A stretch of 64,000 nucleotides of DNA from Coprinopsis marcescibilis (taxonomy: Eukaryota; Basidiomycota; Agaricomycetes; Agaricales; Psathyrellaceae): the NCBI GenBank assembly GCA_004369085.1, contig ML210197.1, forward strand, positions 1 to 64,000, in the 5' to 3' direction. The notes under the pieces are model-generated. The model was not told where the DNA came from. It ran no database searches and saw only the letters and a program-made list of their open reading frames with translations. The position numbers were made by a program, and so were the translations under genes. Below, piece by piece: positions 10,813-22,428 of this stretch (the first letter of the stretch is position 1; each line of letters opens with the position of its first letter).

Positions 10813-13353
10813 ATGCTTGTCGATGACCGACTTCTGTCGTTCAATATGAACAAGGTCAACCAAGCCGAAGACACGAATTCCTCGTTGATTTCTTGTGTTC
10901 TTGAGTCACCCACGCTGGAGGCCCTGCCTGGCATGCAACCACGCGGACAGAACATTCCAGCAAACGCCAACGAGTCCCATGGGCACGCGGAGGCGACTTC
11001 AGCGCCCGCTTCAGTCGTGCCAATTGCTCAAAATTCGATGCCTAGCCCGGTATTCGATTCCAGTCAAGGCCAGGCAATGGAGATCAGCGAGCAGCCCAAG
11101 GAAGAAGTCAAGCCTCGGCCAACATGCGACTTCACGATCAAAGAGCAACGTCGTCTAGTGTTTTCTATGACTCTGGTCATCTTCTTTGCGTGTGAGTCTT
11201 ACATGGGCAGCCTGAGGCGCGCGATTTCAAGGGCAAATGTTGATTTTGGTGTCAGCCGCTCTCACTGCGCTTATGATGACCAGGCACTTTGATGAAGCTA
11301 CTGTGAGGAAGGATCGACGGTAAGTCCTTGATGAACTCCTCGATATAACCGAATTAACCTCTCATTTTCGACCCCATCTACCATGTAGCTATAACCTTGT
11401 CTCGGATTTAGTCTTCTTTGGCCCCCTTGGTGGTCTCTTTTCGTTTGCCTGTAAGAATGACGGTGTGTCTCCTGCGCCTCTAGGCTTTGTAAAGATCCTT
11501 ATATTGTCATTTTTAGGTTCTCGCATCAACAAACTAAATGTTCGGTCGCCATTGGTCTACATGATGATTGCTTCATTTTTCATGGCCTCGATAAACTCTG
11601 CAGATTCTTGGGTCTTCAGATGGGCCTGTGGAGTCCAACAAATTCATGGGGCTACCTTGATATACCTTGCGGTAACCTTCGTCGCCAAGGCGCGCCCATC
11701 TGCAAACCATGGATTGGAGATCGGCATCTTCTACGCTGTGAGTCACTCGACTGCTTGACTGCTTCTCAGAGACGACCGCTGACCCTCTGTTAGGCCATGC
11801 GTCTCGGTCAAGCAATTTCGGCAAGATTCTCAAGTAGGTGGTCCACGTCTTTTATGTACTCAAGCAATGACCTTGGTGCTGGCTTAGTTCCACTTGTCCA
11901 CGCCATCGGCTCGTGGAGGAAGGTCCAGTATATTGTCGTGGTGTTAGCCCTTCTCCTTGCCATATTTGTCTCCCGATTCATTCCCAATACGCGTTATCTG
12001 GAAGACAAACGCGATGAAGTGCTTTGGCAAGTCCCTTCAGACCCAGAGAAGGAAGCTTTCCTGGAGAAGGATGCACATTTAGCAGGTGATGAGGTGGCGG
12101 ATCCAGAGAAGCAGATGCGTCAAAGGAATAGTGTCGCTTCAGCTGTGGCTGAGGAAGTCTCGGAGGAGGAGGACGCCGTTGTAAGAGTTGGCTATTCTGA
12201 ATTCCTGAGGAAACCTCAAATCCCCAGAATACGTCTTGCGGTGAGTCACCGTACCCTTCTGAGATGATAAAATAGCCCTTAAACAGTGCATTTAGTCTGC
12301 AGCTTTGATACCTGCCTTCATAAGCTACTGGGGTATGTCTTTAACCGCCACTACCCTGAAGTACTCTTGTGTTAACCATCATTCAAGTTTACGAGTATGG
12401 CTTTAAGTCAAAGGATGCTGTACATGTAGGTGTATTCAACATGTTATCCGCTCTTCCAGGTTTATCACCTTCCATTGCGAACAGTACATACCCAAGGGAC
12501 ACACCGCCAACAATCTCCTCCCATTCTTCGGAGAATTTTCGACTACCTTTGCCCTCGGGAATGTCGGTAAGCACATTAGTCTGACACTCTCCAATTTAAA
12601 TCACAATGGGCGCGTTAACAGTTGGATCGATTCTGGCGGGATATGCGTGCGATCATTTAAAGTCGCGACGACAAACGAGCTACTATCCAGAACTTGTCCT
12701 CAAGATCGCGTATCCTGGCCTCGGAATTGCTGTTCCTGTCTCCATGGCACTTGCTGCTTTCGCTCCCTACCTGGCTGACATTACACCGGGAGCTTATCAG
12801 ACAATTCTTCAGAGCAAGTATCTGATTTCGCTCTGCGCATTCTGGGGTGGCGTTGGGGTACGCTTTAACATATCATTTGGGTCGATCGTAGCGCTAACAG
12901 CACTCTTGCTTGCTTCAAGTCTTTCTCCGCCATTGTCCCACTCATTGTCTACCTCGTGGACATTGTTCCTCACACCGACGATCTACACAAGATTCTAGTA
13001 GCGAACACGTAGGTCTTAACGCAGCTATCCGCTTCTTTGTTTGGTGCTCACCTCATAAACACGATCATGACAGGTGGTTCCAATTTGTCTTGCCCAGCAT
13101 CCCCTTTTTTATTCTTGCTGTCGCCGTCAGGCTTTATACCGGCGCTCCTTTGAAGCGTGGGTCGGAAAACTTGCTTGTGTACTCAATCACTTTTATTGTA
13201 GTTCTGTGCTTTATCGGCTTCGGGTAAGTGACATTCATACCCTATTGGATTTGCATATACTTACCTAGTACGCTGCATCCAGCTTTCTTCGACGCGTTGT
13301 TCTCAAGGCCGGGCGCCAGTCTGCTATTGGCCTCCAATGATAATGCACAGTAG
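10813..13353 (+). CDS. MFS transporter, DHA1-like (paralogue 2)
   Basis: Major facilitator transporter related to the gene at 3119-5303 and probably of similar unknown substrate range. The protein begins with a long polar cytosolic region (ATG 10813, or 10846 giving MNKVNQAED), ending IKEQRRLVFSMTLVIFFA where the first membrane helix starts. Shared landmarks with paralogue 1 are the LGQAIS motif, SWRKVQYIVVV (SWRNLQYIITA in the other copy), an ALTVGSILAGYACDHLKSRR loop and PELVLKIAYPGLGIAVP. A charged central loop rich in Glu lies between the two six-helix halves. Exons join in frame through AIVPLIVYLVDIVP and NTWFQFVLPS. The last intron has donor GTAAGT at 13224 and the stop is 13351-13353; without that intron the frame stops at 13227. 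Roughly nine introns are inferred, and the exons around 11190-11520 are the least certain. Confidence 0.68.
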
Positions 13354-14320
13354 GAGTCTGCGGTCCTGGCCATGGATAGGAGCACCATTTCGCATATCCC
13401 TTCTCTCACCGGCCAACTCGCACCTGTTTTAACATGCTCGTATTGCGCTGGTTGGAGCTGGAAGTGGTCTGCTCATATTCATATTTTCCATCCAGTTAGG
13501 TACATGCTTCTATCTGAATATACCCACTGTGATTCAGATCCGACAGCTAGCGAGAAACAGGCGCTATCCACAGAGGATAGGTAAGTAGAGCTTTGGCGGT
13601 GGAATTGGGCCGAACGGCCAGGTCAATTGCTTTGCTTTTGCACTGTGTTAAATGGAAGGGAAGCAGTCTTTGATGTTATGTGTTATGCGGCGGGCACGCA
13701 GCTGGCGCACAGTACTCTACCAATGGCTACTGGATGTGAAAGGTTATTATCGGGTTTCGAAGAACCAATGCGGTCTTAGCGTAAAGCATTTATCCCGCCC
13801 ACTACACTTCAAGACTTTCAACCAGCCACACAGTACGCACTCCCATAATTCCAATTTTCGCCCATCACTTGTGCAGTGGCTATCAGGTACAATATCGGCC
13901 AGCTGAGAAGTCGATGTACACGATTCGTGGAATTTCCGTGCTAGTTATAGAGTCAATTATGTGGAGTAAAATAGAGGAGCAACTAGGTTCGAACCCTTGA
14001 ACAATTTGAAAGACCGTGGGAATCGGGGGATTGTATGTACATCAAATCTCCCATTGCAGGTTCTCCTGATTGTGCTTTTGGCAATCGGCGCCTCTTTCGC
14101 TCATGTTTACAGTTTGAAAGCGCAGATCAAGCTTGAGCAAGTGCATTGCACAATGTTCACAGATATTTAATTACCTGTGCGCCTAAATTCGTCACTCTTT
14201 TCGAACCTCGCTTTTATTGGGATCAGTTCGCGTCTCACGGCCGTCAACCACTCGGAATGGATTTGTAGTCGCAGGGTGAACGCTTAACAGCATCTCGAGC
14301 GGTCGGACTTGAACTGCTTG
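13354..14320. other. Intergenic region
   Basis: No gene supported. Small ATG frames at 13372 and 13652 lack recognisable features. A GGTTCGAACC string near 13987 resembles a tRNA T-loop, but no tRNA fold can be built around it. Confidence 0.4.
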
Positions 14321-15830
14321 ATGTTGCTCTTCGTCCTCCTCTTAGCCACTCTTGCTCAAATTACCATCACACACGGCCAAGAAACCACGATACAATTCAA
14401 CACAAACTACAGATCAACGTCCGATATCGTCTGGAGCTGCCTAATCACTGTATTTGCCTGCTCGTGGATATCTGTGCACCCGAATGTGGCTGGTTATAAC
14501 AGTACATGGTGGCAGCGGTATCGAGCCAGGCTGGAGCTCATGATTTGGGCGTTGGTAGCTCCAGAACTGATCATTCTGTGGGCATATCGCCAATGGCTCG
14601 GTGCAAGGCAACTGGCAGCGGAACTAGGTGCGTTTCTAACGCGACGCTGTAGTCTATGCTGGAGAACTCGACGTTGAACAGGGGGTAAATGGACCACGAC
14701 GCATGCACACTTCTTCCAAATGGGAGGGTTTATCTTCAAAGAGGGAAATCGCGTCGAATACATCGGCTTAGACTGGCTTCGCCTTACCAATACCGATGTG
14801 ACAATGCTTGCAGGCTTCGAAGCTTGGATGACTCGAAGTCGACCGAGGAGAGCTATGAAAGCGCTCAACGATTCTCTACCGACTGTCCCAGAGCTCGCAG
14901 ACCGAAGCAAAGGCGACCCACTCACGAAAACCGTTGTCATCTTGCAAACCTTTTGGTTCATACTACAATGTCTTGCCCGCAAGATACAGGGGCTACCTAC
15001 AACAGAGATCGAAGTCATCACGTTGGCGTATGCCGCCCTCACCGGAGTCATCTATTACTTTTGGTGGGATAAACCGTTGGATGTACAATGCCCGATTGTG
15101 GTCGAGATCCAGCCTGATGACCAGCCACCGCACCTTGAGCTTCTTCCTGGAACCAGACCTCCACCCCCACCTCCAGAGACTCTTTCACGGAGTCACAGCA
15201 ACACAGGTAATGATTCCATATGCCACCCCTTCTGTTGTTAATCCATTCTCAGTTGTCCGGGGTTTTTTCCGCGCCTTCAACTTCCGGTTCATCCTCCGTC
15301 GGCTGGACGACATCGGGCAGTCCCTCAATTCAACAATGGTCTACTCCAATACAACATCCCTGTCCCTATTCTTCGCAGCGCCCACGACAGATCGCATGGA
15401 CAGCCTCCTTCAAATCGTAGCGGCCTGCCTCGCCTCTGGGTTCGGTGCCATCCACATGGCAGCCTGGGCTTTCTTCTTCCCAAGCGCCACCACACAGTTC
15501 CTATGGCGCATTTCTTCGCTATGCATCACCGTATCACCACTCGCCATTGTCCCTCCCCGGCTCTATGCCTATGTTACTGGCGTTGCGTGGAGCTGGGAAG
15601 ACCCGACGAAGCCTGTTGTGGACCGTGGCCCAGGGCATGGATACCGGAAGGCAGGGGGGAAAAAGGGGTGGGCGTTGATGTGGTCGATGAGGGCTGCGTA
15701 TTGCGCCTTAGTTTTATACCTCCCTGCGCGAATCGTGCTATTGGTGCTGGCATTTATGCAACTTGGACGGCTGACAGCTGGACATCACCAGACAGTGGAG
15801 TGGACGTCGTTCTTTCCCCATGTTGGGTGA
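14321..15830 (+). CDS. Conserved agaricomycete multi-pass membrane protein
   Basis: Secretory-pathway membrane protein of a widespread mushroom family without known function. The ATG at 14321 starts a signal-like helix (MLLFVLLLATLAQI) ending near THGQ. Conserved family stretches follow: DIVWSCLITVFACSWISVHP, ALVAPELIILWAYRQW, then after the first intron (14628-14681) HAHFFQMGGF, and further on ADRSKGDPLTKTVVILQ, WFILQCLARKIQGLP and YYFWWDKPLDVQCP. A proline-rich linker precedes the second intron (15208-15250). The last part has several hydrophobic helices (ASGFGAIHMAAWAFFFPS and ALVLYLPARIVLLVLAF) and ends VEWTSFFPHVG with TGA at 15828. Frames and splice sites are all intact. The family recognition is from its characteristic motifs, and no catalytic signature is visible. 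Confidence 0.78.
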
Positions 15831-16062
15831 GCACCTTTTTCATGAGCCCTTTCATCCCAAATGTTCTCGAGGTTATGTAGCCGGATATAGACCTTTCCCG
15901 CCCTTCTGGGCGCCTAAACAGGACCTGATGGCCGTGAACACGTTCCTAGTCCTTGCAAACCACTTCTCACATACATCCATACACAAATGAGGACCATATT
16001 GTTACATAAAATTCAACAAGTAAGACAAAGGGAAATTGAACCGAAAACCGTTTCAACTTCAA

Positions 16063-16794
16063 TCAATTGCCTATCTGCGTCACCTCTGGCGCCCGGACTA
16101 ATGTCGTCGGATTTCCACAATGATATCTCAAGCACCCGTGCATATTGACCAACACCGTTGAGGCCAACGACCCATATTTGCAAAACCCTGCTACTGGGGT
16201 GACAGGGAAATACGGAGTCGACGTCGGAATACAAGACCCCAGATAGTTGCAACTGTACTGGGTGCCGAAGATAAGCGTGCCACGGCAGCCATCAGGGCAA
16301 TAAGGGAACCAGGACATGCATATCGGCGGCGTGTATGTTACAGTTGGAGTGGCGGTCAGGGTCGCCGAGTCGCAGTAGCAGAACTTGCAGCCGAGATGGC
16401 TGCTCGTGTATTCGGCGTAGTATGGGGTGTTGGGGTTGTTGTCGATCAGTTTGCAGTGGCCGCACCCTTGGATAAGGGAGGAGGGGTTGGTGGGCTTGCA
16501 TTGGTATGATGGGCAGGTTTCAGAGGGTGCGGTGGGGATTTCAAGCGTCGCTGAGCAGCCGCGTGGGCAGACGGGTTTGTCTGAAGGGGCGCCGCAGGAT
16601 ATCTGTTCTGGTGCTGGAGTTGGGAGGGGATTATCTGCATTTGGTGAGGGGATTTGGTCAAGTGTTGGGGATGGAGAGAGGAGTCGTCTTAGTCCACTTC
16701 GTGTTGGAATGTTCTGTCTCTCTACATCGAGACTGTTGACAAGGACTGAGGATACGGTTAGTAGGAGTACGACCAGGATATAAGGTGACATCAT
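16063..16794 (-). CDS. Small secreted cysteine-rich protein
   Basis: Single-exon gene on the minus strand encoding a putative secreted protein of about 243 aa. The first ATG at 16794 starts MMSPYILVVLLLTVSSVLVNS, a clear signal peptide; a GTG-started extension to 16839 is ignored. The mature part has a Pro/Ser-rich stretch and then about 20 cysteines in pairs and short spacings, such as CPRGC, GCGHCKL, CKFCYCD and YCPDGCRG. This suggests a disulfide-rich extracellular fold. No catalytic motif is visible. It converges tail-to-tail with the membrane protein ending at 15830, and a TATAAA box lies just upstream. A second, modular Cys-rich secreted protein lies at 48665-49537; architecture is similar, but clear homology cannot be claimed by eye. 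Confidence 0.7.
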   Translation of the reverse strand: MMSPYILVVLLLTVSSVLVNSLDVERQNIPTRSGLRRLLSPSPTLDQIPSPNADNPLPTPAPEQISCGAPSDKPVCPRGCSATLEIPTAPSETCPSYQCKPTNPSSLIQGCGHCKLIDNNPNTPYYAEYTSSHLGCKFCYCDSATLTATPTVTYTPPICMSWFPYCPDGCRGTLIFGTQYSCNYLGSCIPTSTPYFPVTPVAGFCKYGSLASTVLVNMHGCLRYHCGNPTTLVRAPEVTQIGN

Positions 16795-16830
16795 TCTTAT
16801 ATCTGCGGTTCTGTTTGGACTTGACCCGAC

Positions 16831-16836
16831 TTTATA
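16831..16836 (-). promoter_or_regulatory. TATA box
   Basis: TATAAA on the minus strand about 40 nt upstream of the ATG at 16794, well placed for the secreted Cys-rich gene. Confidence 0.5.
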
Positions 16837-17811
16837 CATTGAGACGTATTAGTCTGAGTACTTACTGGTGACTGCTATACGGACAAACCAGGCCGTCTGG
16901 GGAACTGCATGCTTGAAGAAGAGTTTTCTTACCTTCGAAAGAAGCGAAGAATTTGATTAAACCCGAGCTTTCTACGGTTTCGTGTCCTATCCAATCAATT
17001 GCAAGTTCACCGGAGGTTAAATCATGTCGCGAACCACTACTACGCACTGTAACCTGGATATATTCAGCCTGAGACATAAGCGGGACGAAATTGATTGATC
17101 AGACGATTGTGTCAAGGCAGAACTCTGACCAGTGCAGTACATTGAAGTGATAGTGAGCAATCATATGAGTTTGCGTTCAATACCACTGGGGGATGATAAC
17201 AAACAGGCGGGCTGAGGACATTGCGTCGAAAAGGGTGGTCGGCGGTCCGAACGATGCATACCGTTAACGAATAAATTTTCCGACATTGCTCTGCTCCACT
17301 TCAACCGTGACGGTAGACGCTATAATTTGATACGCATGAAGTAGCCCCACGGCGGCACTCGGGAGAGGACGGTTGCACACTGAAAGGTAGCTCCCTTTCA
17401 TGGAAGGCTTCCAGTCAAAAAGTGTACTGGATGCGTCTAAATTAGTGGCAGATTTATTACTCTTAAACCTCAGAATCCAAGTGCGCAGAGACGGAAATCT
17501 GGAAGCCAGAACGGTTTCAAAGTTTGATCTTCAAAAATAACCGACATGAACTGTCTTCTACTGTCTCCTGTTCGACAGTTCCGACAGCGGAGATTGGTAA
17601 AGTAACGTGAAGTTGTGTGCACGGCAAACTTGTGTAGCTCCATGATTGCTCCATGATGAGCCGAGCAGATTCAATGTAATTACGGGAATATCCACTTTTG
17701 AGGTCCTCATTGGGTCCGAAAGCTGGCCTCACATTTGTCCCAAGCGAGCAGCATATTCAGGGTGTTCACAATTCTATATGGGGTCCAGAGCGCACAGGCC
17801 ACGAGTCCAGG
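16837..17811. other. Divergent intergenic region
   Basis: It separates the minus-strand Cys-rich gene from the hydrophobin and probably carries both promoters. No additional gene is supported. Confidence 0.4.
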
Positions 17812-17820
17812 TATATAAGG
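17812..17820 (+). promoter_or_regulatory. TATA box of the hydrophobin gene
   Basis: TATATAAGG about 120 nt upstream of the hydrophobin ATG. The following leader is pyrimidine/adenine-rich, as in highly expressed fungal genes. Confidence 0.55.
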
Positions 17821-17935
17821 GATGCCCGTTGACTGAAAACATCAGACAACCCAAGTCTTTCATTCTCTACTCCAGCCAACCAACAACCCCCACACTCTTT
17901 CTAAACCCTACCCACCACACTCTTTCATATTCAAA

Positions 17936-18351
17936 ATGTTCGCTCGTCTTTCCACCATCATCGTCGCTGCCTCCGTCTTCGCTGGCGCGCTCGCCGCTCC
18001 TTCTGGCACCAAGTACCAGGTCGAGAGCGAACAATGCAACGGCGGCCAGGTGCAATGCTGCAACTCCGTCCAGCAGGCCAACAACCTCGACTACTACACC
18101 GGTGCCCTCCTTGGGCTCCTGCAGATTGACGTCAAGCAGCTCACCGGCTCCGTCGGTGCCACCTGCACTGCTCTTAACGTTGTCGGCGTCGGTGCCTCCG
18201 CTGCCTGGTTCGTGAAACTAATGAATACGACGTTGATAATTGAGGCTAACCTCTCTTCCCTTACAGCAACCAACAGAAGGTCTGCTGCACTGGCAACAGC
18301 TTCAACGGTGTTATTGCTCTCGGCTGCACTCCCATCAATGTTGCCCTCTAG
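17936..18351 (+). CDS. Class I hydrophobin
   Basis: Small secreted amphipathic protein that self-assembles at air-water interfaces and coats hyphae and fruiting-body surfaces. ATG 17936 starts a signal peptide ([20 protein letters not shown]). One intron, 18208-18266 (59 nt, donor GTTCGT, branch GCTAAC, acceptor ACAG), joins the two exons to give a 118-aa protein. The eight cysteines fall at residues 34, 41, 42, 77, 91, 97, 98 and 111, giving the diagnostic C-CC-C-C-CC-C order. Class I is indicated by the long Cys3-Cys4 loop (34 residues) and the QCCNS and VCCTGNSF motifs. The protein ends TPINVAL with stop at 18349-18351. The unspliced frame running to 18379 is not the product. Confidence 0.96.
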
Positions 18352-20238
18352 ACCAGCCATGGACTCCTTTTACTCGTAAACCACCCTAATAGTTTGTCGC
18401 TTAGGACTAGTGTTTGGTTGTTGGCTCTTCTGCTGCATATATTCTACAGTGCCCTGTTCTCGAACACTCGCATGCACGGCTAATTCATCCTGTCCTGTTC
18501 AATATCCCGCTATCATTTTGTCCTCGGTTTGAGGAGCCCCGGTCCAAAGAATGTAAGACGACGTCAATCAAGTTAAATATAGGCCTTCGAATCAGGTGCT
18601 GGGAATATCTTTATTGATTGAGTGCCAGCAGGCTCAATCGCTGCCATGATTTTTCCTTTTACCCGTTGGTGTACAGCAAAGCCGTGTAAAGAAACACTAC
18701 ATACTCAACTGCATGAATCTAGCCTTTTTCGCCGGTGGTCACTAACCTAAATTATGGCAGCTCTTTGCAAAAGGCAGTGCCCCTGGACTTGTGTGAATGA
18801 TATCCGGAGTGATCATCAGCCATACCGTTCTCAAGGCTCTCCTTCAGGCACCCTATTCTATGGGACGCACAACTGGGTCTCAAACCTACACCCTTGTCCT
18901 CAACTTCGGAAGCACAGCGACGTTGTGGTGGTTTCACCGCGTAACAACGGCCACTCAGAGAATTAATTTCATACATTCAAGGCAGTCCAATCTGACCGTA
19001 CAAAGCTTATTAATTCGTTGCCTAACGATTCAGGCAACGTCAAACTCTCTACCTGGGCAGCTGGACTCCAAGGGCGTCACAGTGGTGCTGAAACGACTGG
19101 AATTAGGGGCTAATTAGGGATTTTCCGGCTGAGTTTGAATGAATGCCTTGGGCCAATGCCGCACGAGGCAAGGATAATCACCATGACCATTGCCTCCAAG
19201 GGCCTCATGCTCCTTCATGTCGCCCCACAGGCGATAGCACCCTCCGAGAATTCGATCAGACCATGCGCGATGAGTCGAACTCGACAACGAAAATATCGCG
19301 TTGCCACAGCAGAAATAACAGAACTGCCGACGAACGTGGAATTGAGGTTATAGTCTGTCCAACCATAGCTTTCCAACATGCAGATCGGTATGACGGGCTT
19401 TCATTCGACGATTCTTACCCTGACTAAACCGGCGTTATGCAGCTCCGACTACTCCAGCATGGCGACGGATGGGCGAGGTCGGATTTTGGGCGGAGAGACG
19501 GGAGGTACCCGCAATATGGCCTTTGCTGGCGGGGCTCTTTGAACTGTGTTTCGCAGGGCCGCTCCCTTTTGTCGAAGATATTATTCGGGGCCATCGCCGT
19601 GATCCTCAGTCTAATTCTGCTCGCGCTCCAATTTTCCCAGCCCTGGCGAGAAGCTGCAAGGTGTGTTCTTCATGACGACACGTTCACATGGCATTTATCA
19701 ACTTCTCTTGCCCAGGCCGCCCGTTGTCTAATTTTTATCTTGATTTGCTTGACCTGTGAAAGCCAAGCAGGGGTAATTCTTCGTTGTACTGGTTGTATGA
19801 CAGGAGATGCAATTGGGATACTCTTTCGTACTCATTGGTATGGTAGTTCTATCAGGTTCTTTGTCGTGTGCTGACGAAGGCTACAGCTTTTCGAGGCCAT
19901 ATGATCTCCCCGAAGCTGATGAGATCCTTTGAGATCCCAACGGTGTCGACCATCAAGGCCCAAAATAAGCACCTGAATTCCCCACAAGTCTCCATTCGCC
20001 TCCACTTGCGCTGTCGACACATTGCATCAATGAAACGCATGCTCGGGATTGATAACGAATCACTGTTCGGAGTTTGAGACAGCAGGTCTTCAAATAGGCT
20101 CACAAAACCGCACTGGAAACCGTCAGCGCTCTACGCTCAGAGCCCCACTTCGCTATCACCGGTGTCTTCTCTTTAACCCCCTTTCGCCACCTTCTTCGGC
20201 CCATTGCTCGCTTCTGGACGCCTCAAAAGAGACGAATA
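18352..20238. other. Intergenic region
   Basis: The first part holds the hydrophobin 3' UTR. Short ATG frames (for example 18754-18966) have no family features. Around 19437-19640 a frame contains a hydrophobic run (IAVILSLILLALQF) but lacks a start and interrupts soon after, so it may be a remnant. Confidence 0.35.
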
Positions 20239-22264
20239 ATGAAGACCTTCGCGACCTTGCCGTCTCTGGCCCTTGTCCTCTGCCTAGGACTTTCGACCTT
20301 CGCCAACGCTGAACCTAACGCCGTCGTTGTCGATCACTTGGTTTCTCGCCATTACTACGGCGAGCCAACCCCCTCATTATTCAAAAGGACGCTCGATTCT
20401 ATTAGCGGGCGACTTTGGAAACGCGGTTCGGGATTTGCAAATGGCGGATCCTTGACGAATTCTGGCAAGGATGAGAGAGGAAGACCAAGGAACAGACGAA
20501 ACTACGAGCTGTCGTTTTACCATCTGAATGATGTTCATGCGTACGTCCAATTCTATTCACATTCTGTGACAGCGAGTGAATTGTTTCCCTGGTAGTCATC
20601 TGAACGAATTCCGTCCAAGCGGCTCTTCCTGTCCGGATCCTTCTCGGGGTATGCCATCGGCATTCATGAAATGTTGTCTTCGCTGATGGGGAATATAGGA
20701 TGCATTGGAGGTTATCCCAGGATCAAAGCTTTGATGGACGAACTTCGCCCGACCAAAGGCAACAGTCTATTCCTAAATGCGGGCGACGAATTTCAAGTAT
20801 GTGGTTCGCTGCATCTTTTGTCGCATGATGCACTGACAACCTTCACAGGGCACCTTGTTCTACACGCTTTACAAGGGAGAAGCCATCTCGTCTGTTCTAA
20901 ATCAGCTTGGATTTGATGCGTTGACCCTCGGCAATCACGAATTCGACGATGGGGATGACCTGCTTGCGGGATTCCTTGCTAACCTCACTTTCCCAACCAT
21001 CTCATCCAACATCAATACCAACAATCGCAAGCTCGCCAGGCAACTGGTCCCGTACAAAATCTGGCCTGAACACGGCCTCGCCATCCTCGCTGTCACCACT
21101 GAAACCACCAAGACTATCTCTAACCCCGGCGAGGCTACCACATTCGAAAATCCAGTTGATGCCGCCAAACGCACTGTTCGGTTCCTGAACAGGAATCATC
21201 CCCACATCAAGCGAATCGTTGCGTTGACCCACATTGGATATGCTCAGGACATCGAACTTGCGAAGCAAACCACTGGCATCAGTTTGATCATTGGAGGCCA
21301 CTCGCACACCCTCCTTGGCGACAACGCGACCATTCCCAATGCACAGGGCGCATATCCAACCATCGTCACCAACAGCATTGGAGAAGAAGTTTTCGTCGTC
21401 ACCAGCTACCGCTGGGGAGAGTATCTCGGCTACATCGACGTCGAGTACGACCACAGCGGGCATATTGTCCGCTACTCGGGTGCACCCATTCACCTCAACA
21501 ACTCGTCTCCAGCCACCCTACCCGAGGACCCGAAACTAAAGACGGAAGTGCTTAAATGGCAGGAAGGATTCGAGGCCTTTGCGCGGACTGTGGTCGGCTT
21601 CACCGAGCTTCCACTGGACCAGGCTTCATGCCAGGCCGGCGAATGCACGCTGGGTGACCTTACCGGTGACGCTCTGGCTGCTATTTCCGTTAGCAATGCC
21701 ACCAGTCCCATTGGCAACCACACTGCACCCCCTGCCGACCTAACGTTCGCGGGTGCGATCATGAACGCTGGCGGAATCCGTGCTGCAATCGATGGCCCTG
21801 GAAACGTCACCCTGCAGAATGTCCTCGAGACCTTCCCTTTTGGAAATTCTGCTGTGGAACTGACGTTTACGGGAAGCCAGTTGTGGAGGATCTTTGAGGG
21901 CATTGCTTCAAAGGTCAACCTCGACACTCAGGCTCGTATCCCGAGTTTTGTGCAGGTTTCGTCGAGCATTCGGTTGAGGGTTGATGCGAATAGACCTGTG
22001 GGGGAGAGGTTGTTGTCGCTTTCGGTTGCAAATGGAGAGGTCATTGATGGGGAGAATGGAGGGAATAGTGAGAAGCGGTATATCATTTCTACTGTTGATT
22101 ATTTGGCGACGGGTGGGGACAGTTTCTGGGTGGCGAGGACTCCGGCTGAGTTCGATACACTTGGCACGGTCGATGAGGTCTTGATTGCATACCTACGGGC
22201 TGTTGGTACTGTGCGGTACGAGATAGACGGGAGGATTGAGGTTCTGGGCACTATTGAGCCCTGA
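20239..22264 (+). CDS. Secreted 5'-nucleotidase / metallophosphoesterase
   Basis: Member of the UshA/CD73-like 5'-nucleotidase family, which dephosphorylates extracellular nucleotides. Signal peptide MKTFATLPSLALVLCLGLST is followed by a basic, Lys-Arg-containing propeptide-like region. The calcineurin-like domain shows the metal-binding motifs in order: YHLNDVHAHLNEF (joined over intron 1), LNAGDEFQGT (over intron 3), LGNHEFDDGDD, ALTHIGYAQD and IGGHSHTLLG. The C-terminal nucleotidase domain has GDLTGDALAA, NAGGIRAAIDGPG and ETFPFGNSAVELTFTG, the usual substrate-binding signature. Three introns lie near 20540-20594, 20649-20698 and 20797-20848; the last exon is a long open frame to TGA 22264. 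All key His, Asp and Asn residues are present, so it should be active. Substrate preference cannot be read from sequence. Confidence 0.93.
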
Positions 22265-22428
22265 TGGAAGAGTAGGAAATGTGTAAATCGGATACTTTGG
22301 ATAACGTATGTGAGTATTTCGTTGTAGTACTGAGTGTAGATGTTGTTTCTGACGAGCTTTTGTTTTTGTAGGTTTTATTATATGTATAACCCCTAATCGA
22401 AGGCAATGACCAAATGGTTTATAACGAT

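Noticed and set aside
13975..14000. GGTTCGAACC string resembling a tRNA T-loop
   Set aside because: The flanking bases do not form a T-stem with five pairs, and no acceptor, D or anticodon arms can be placed.
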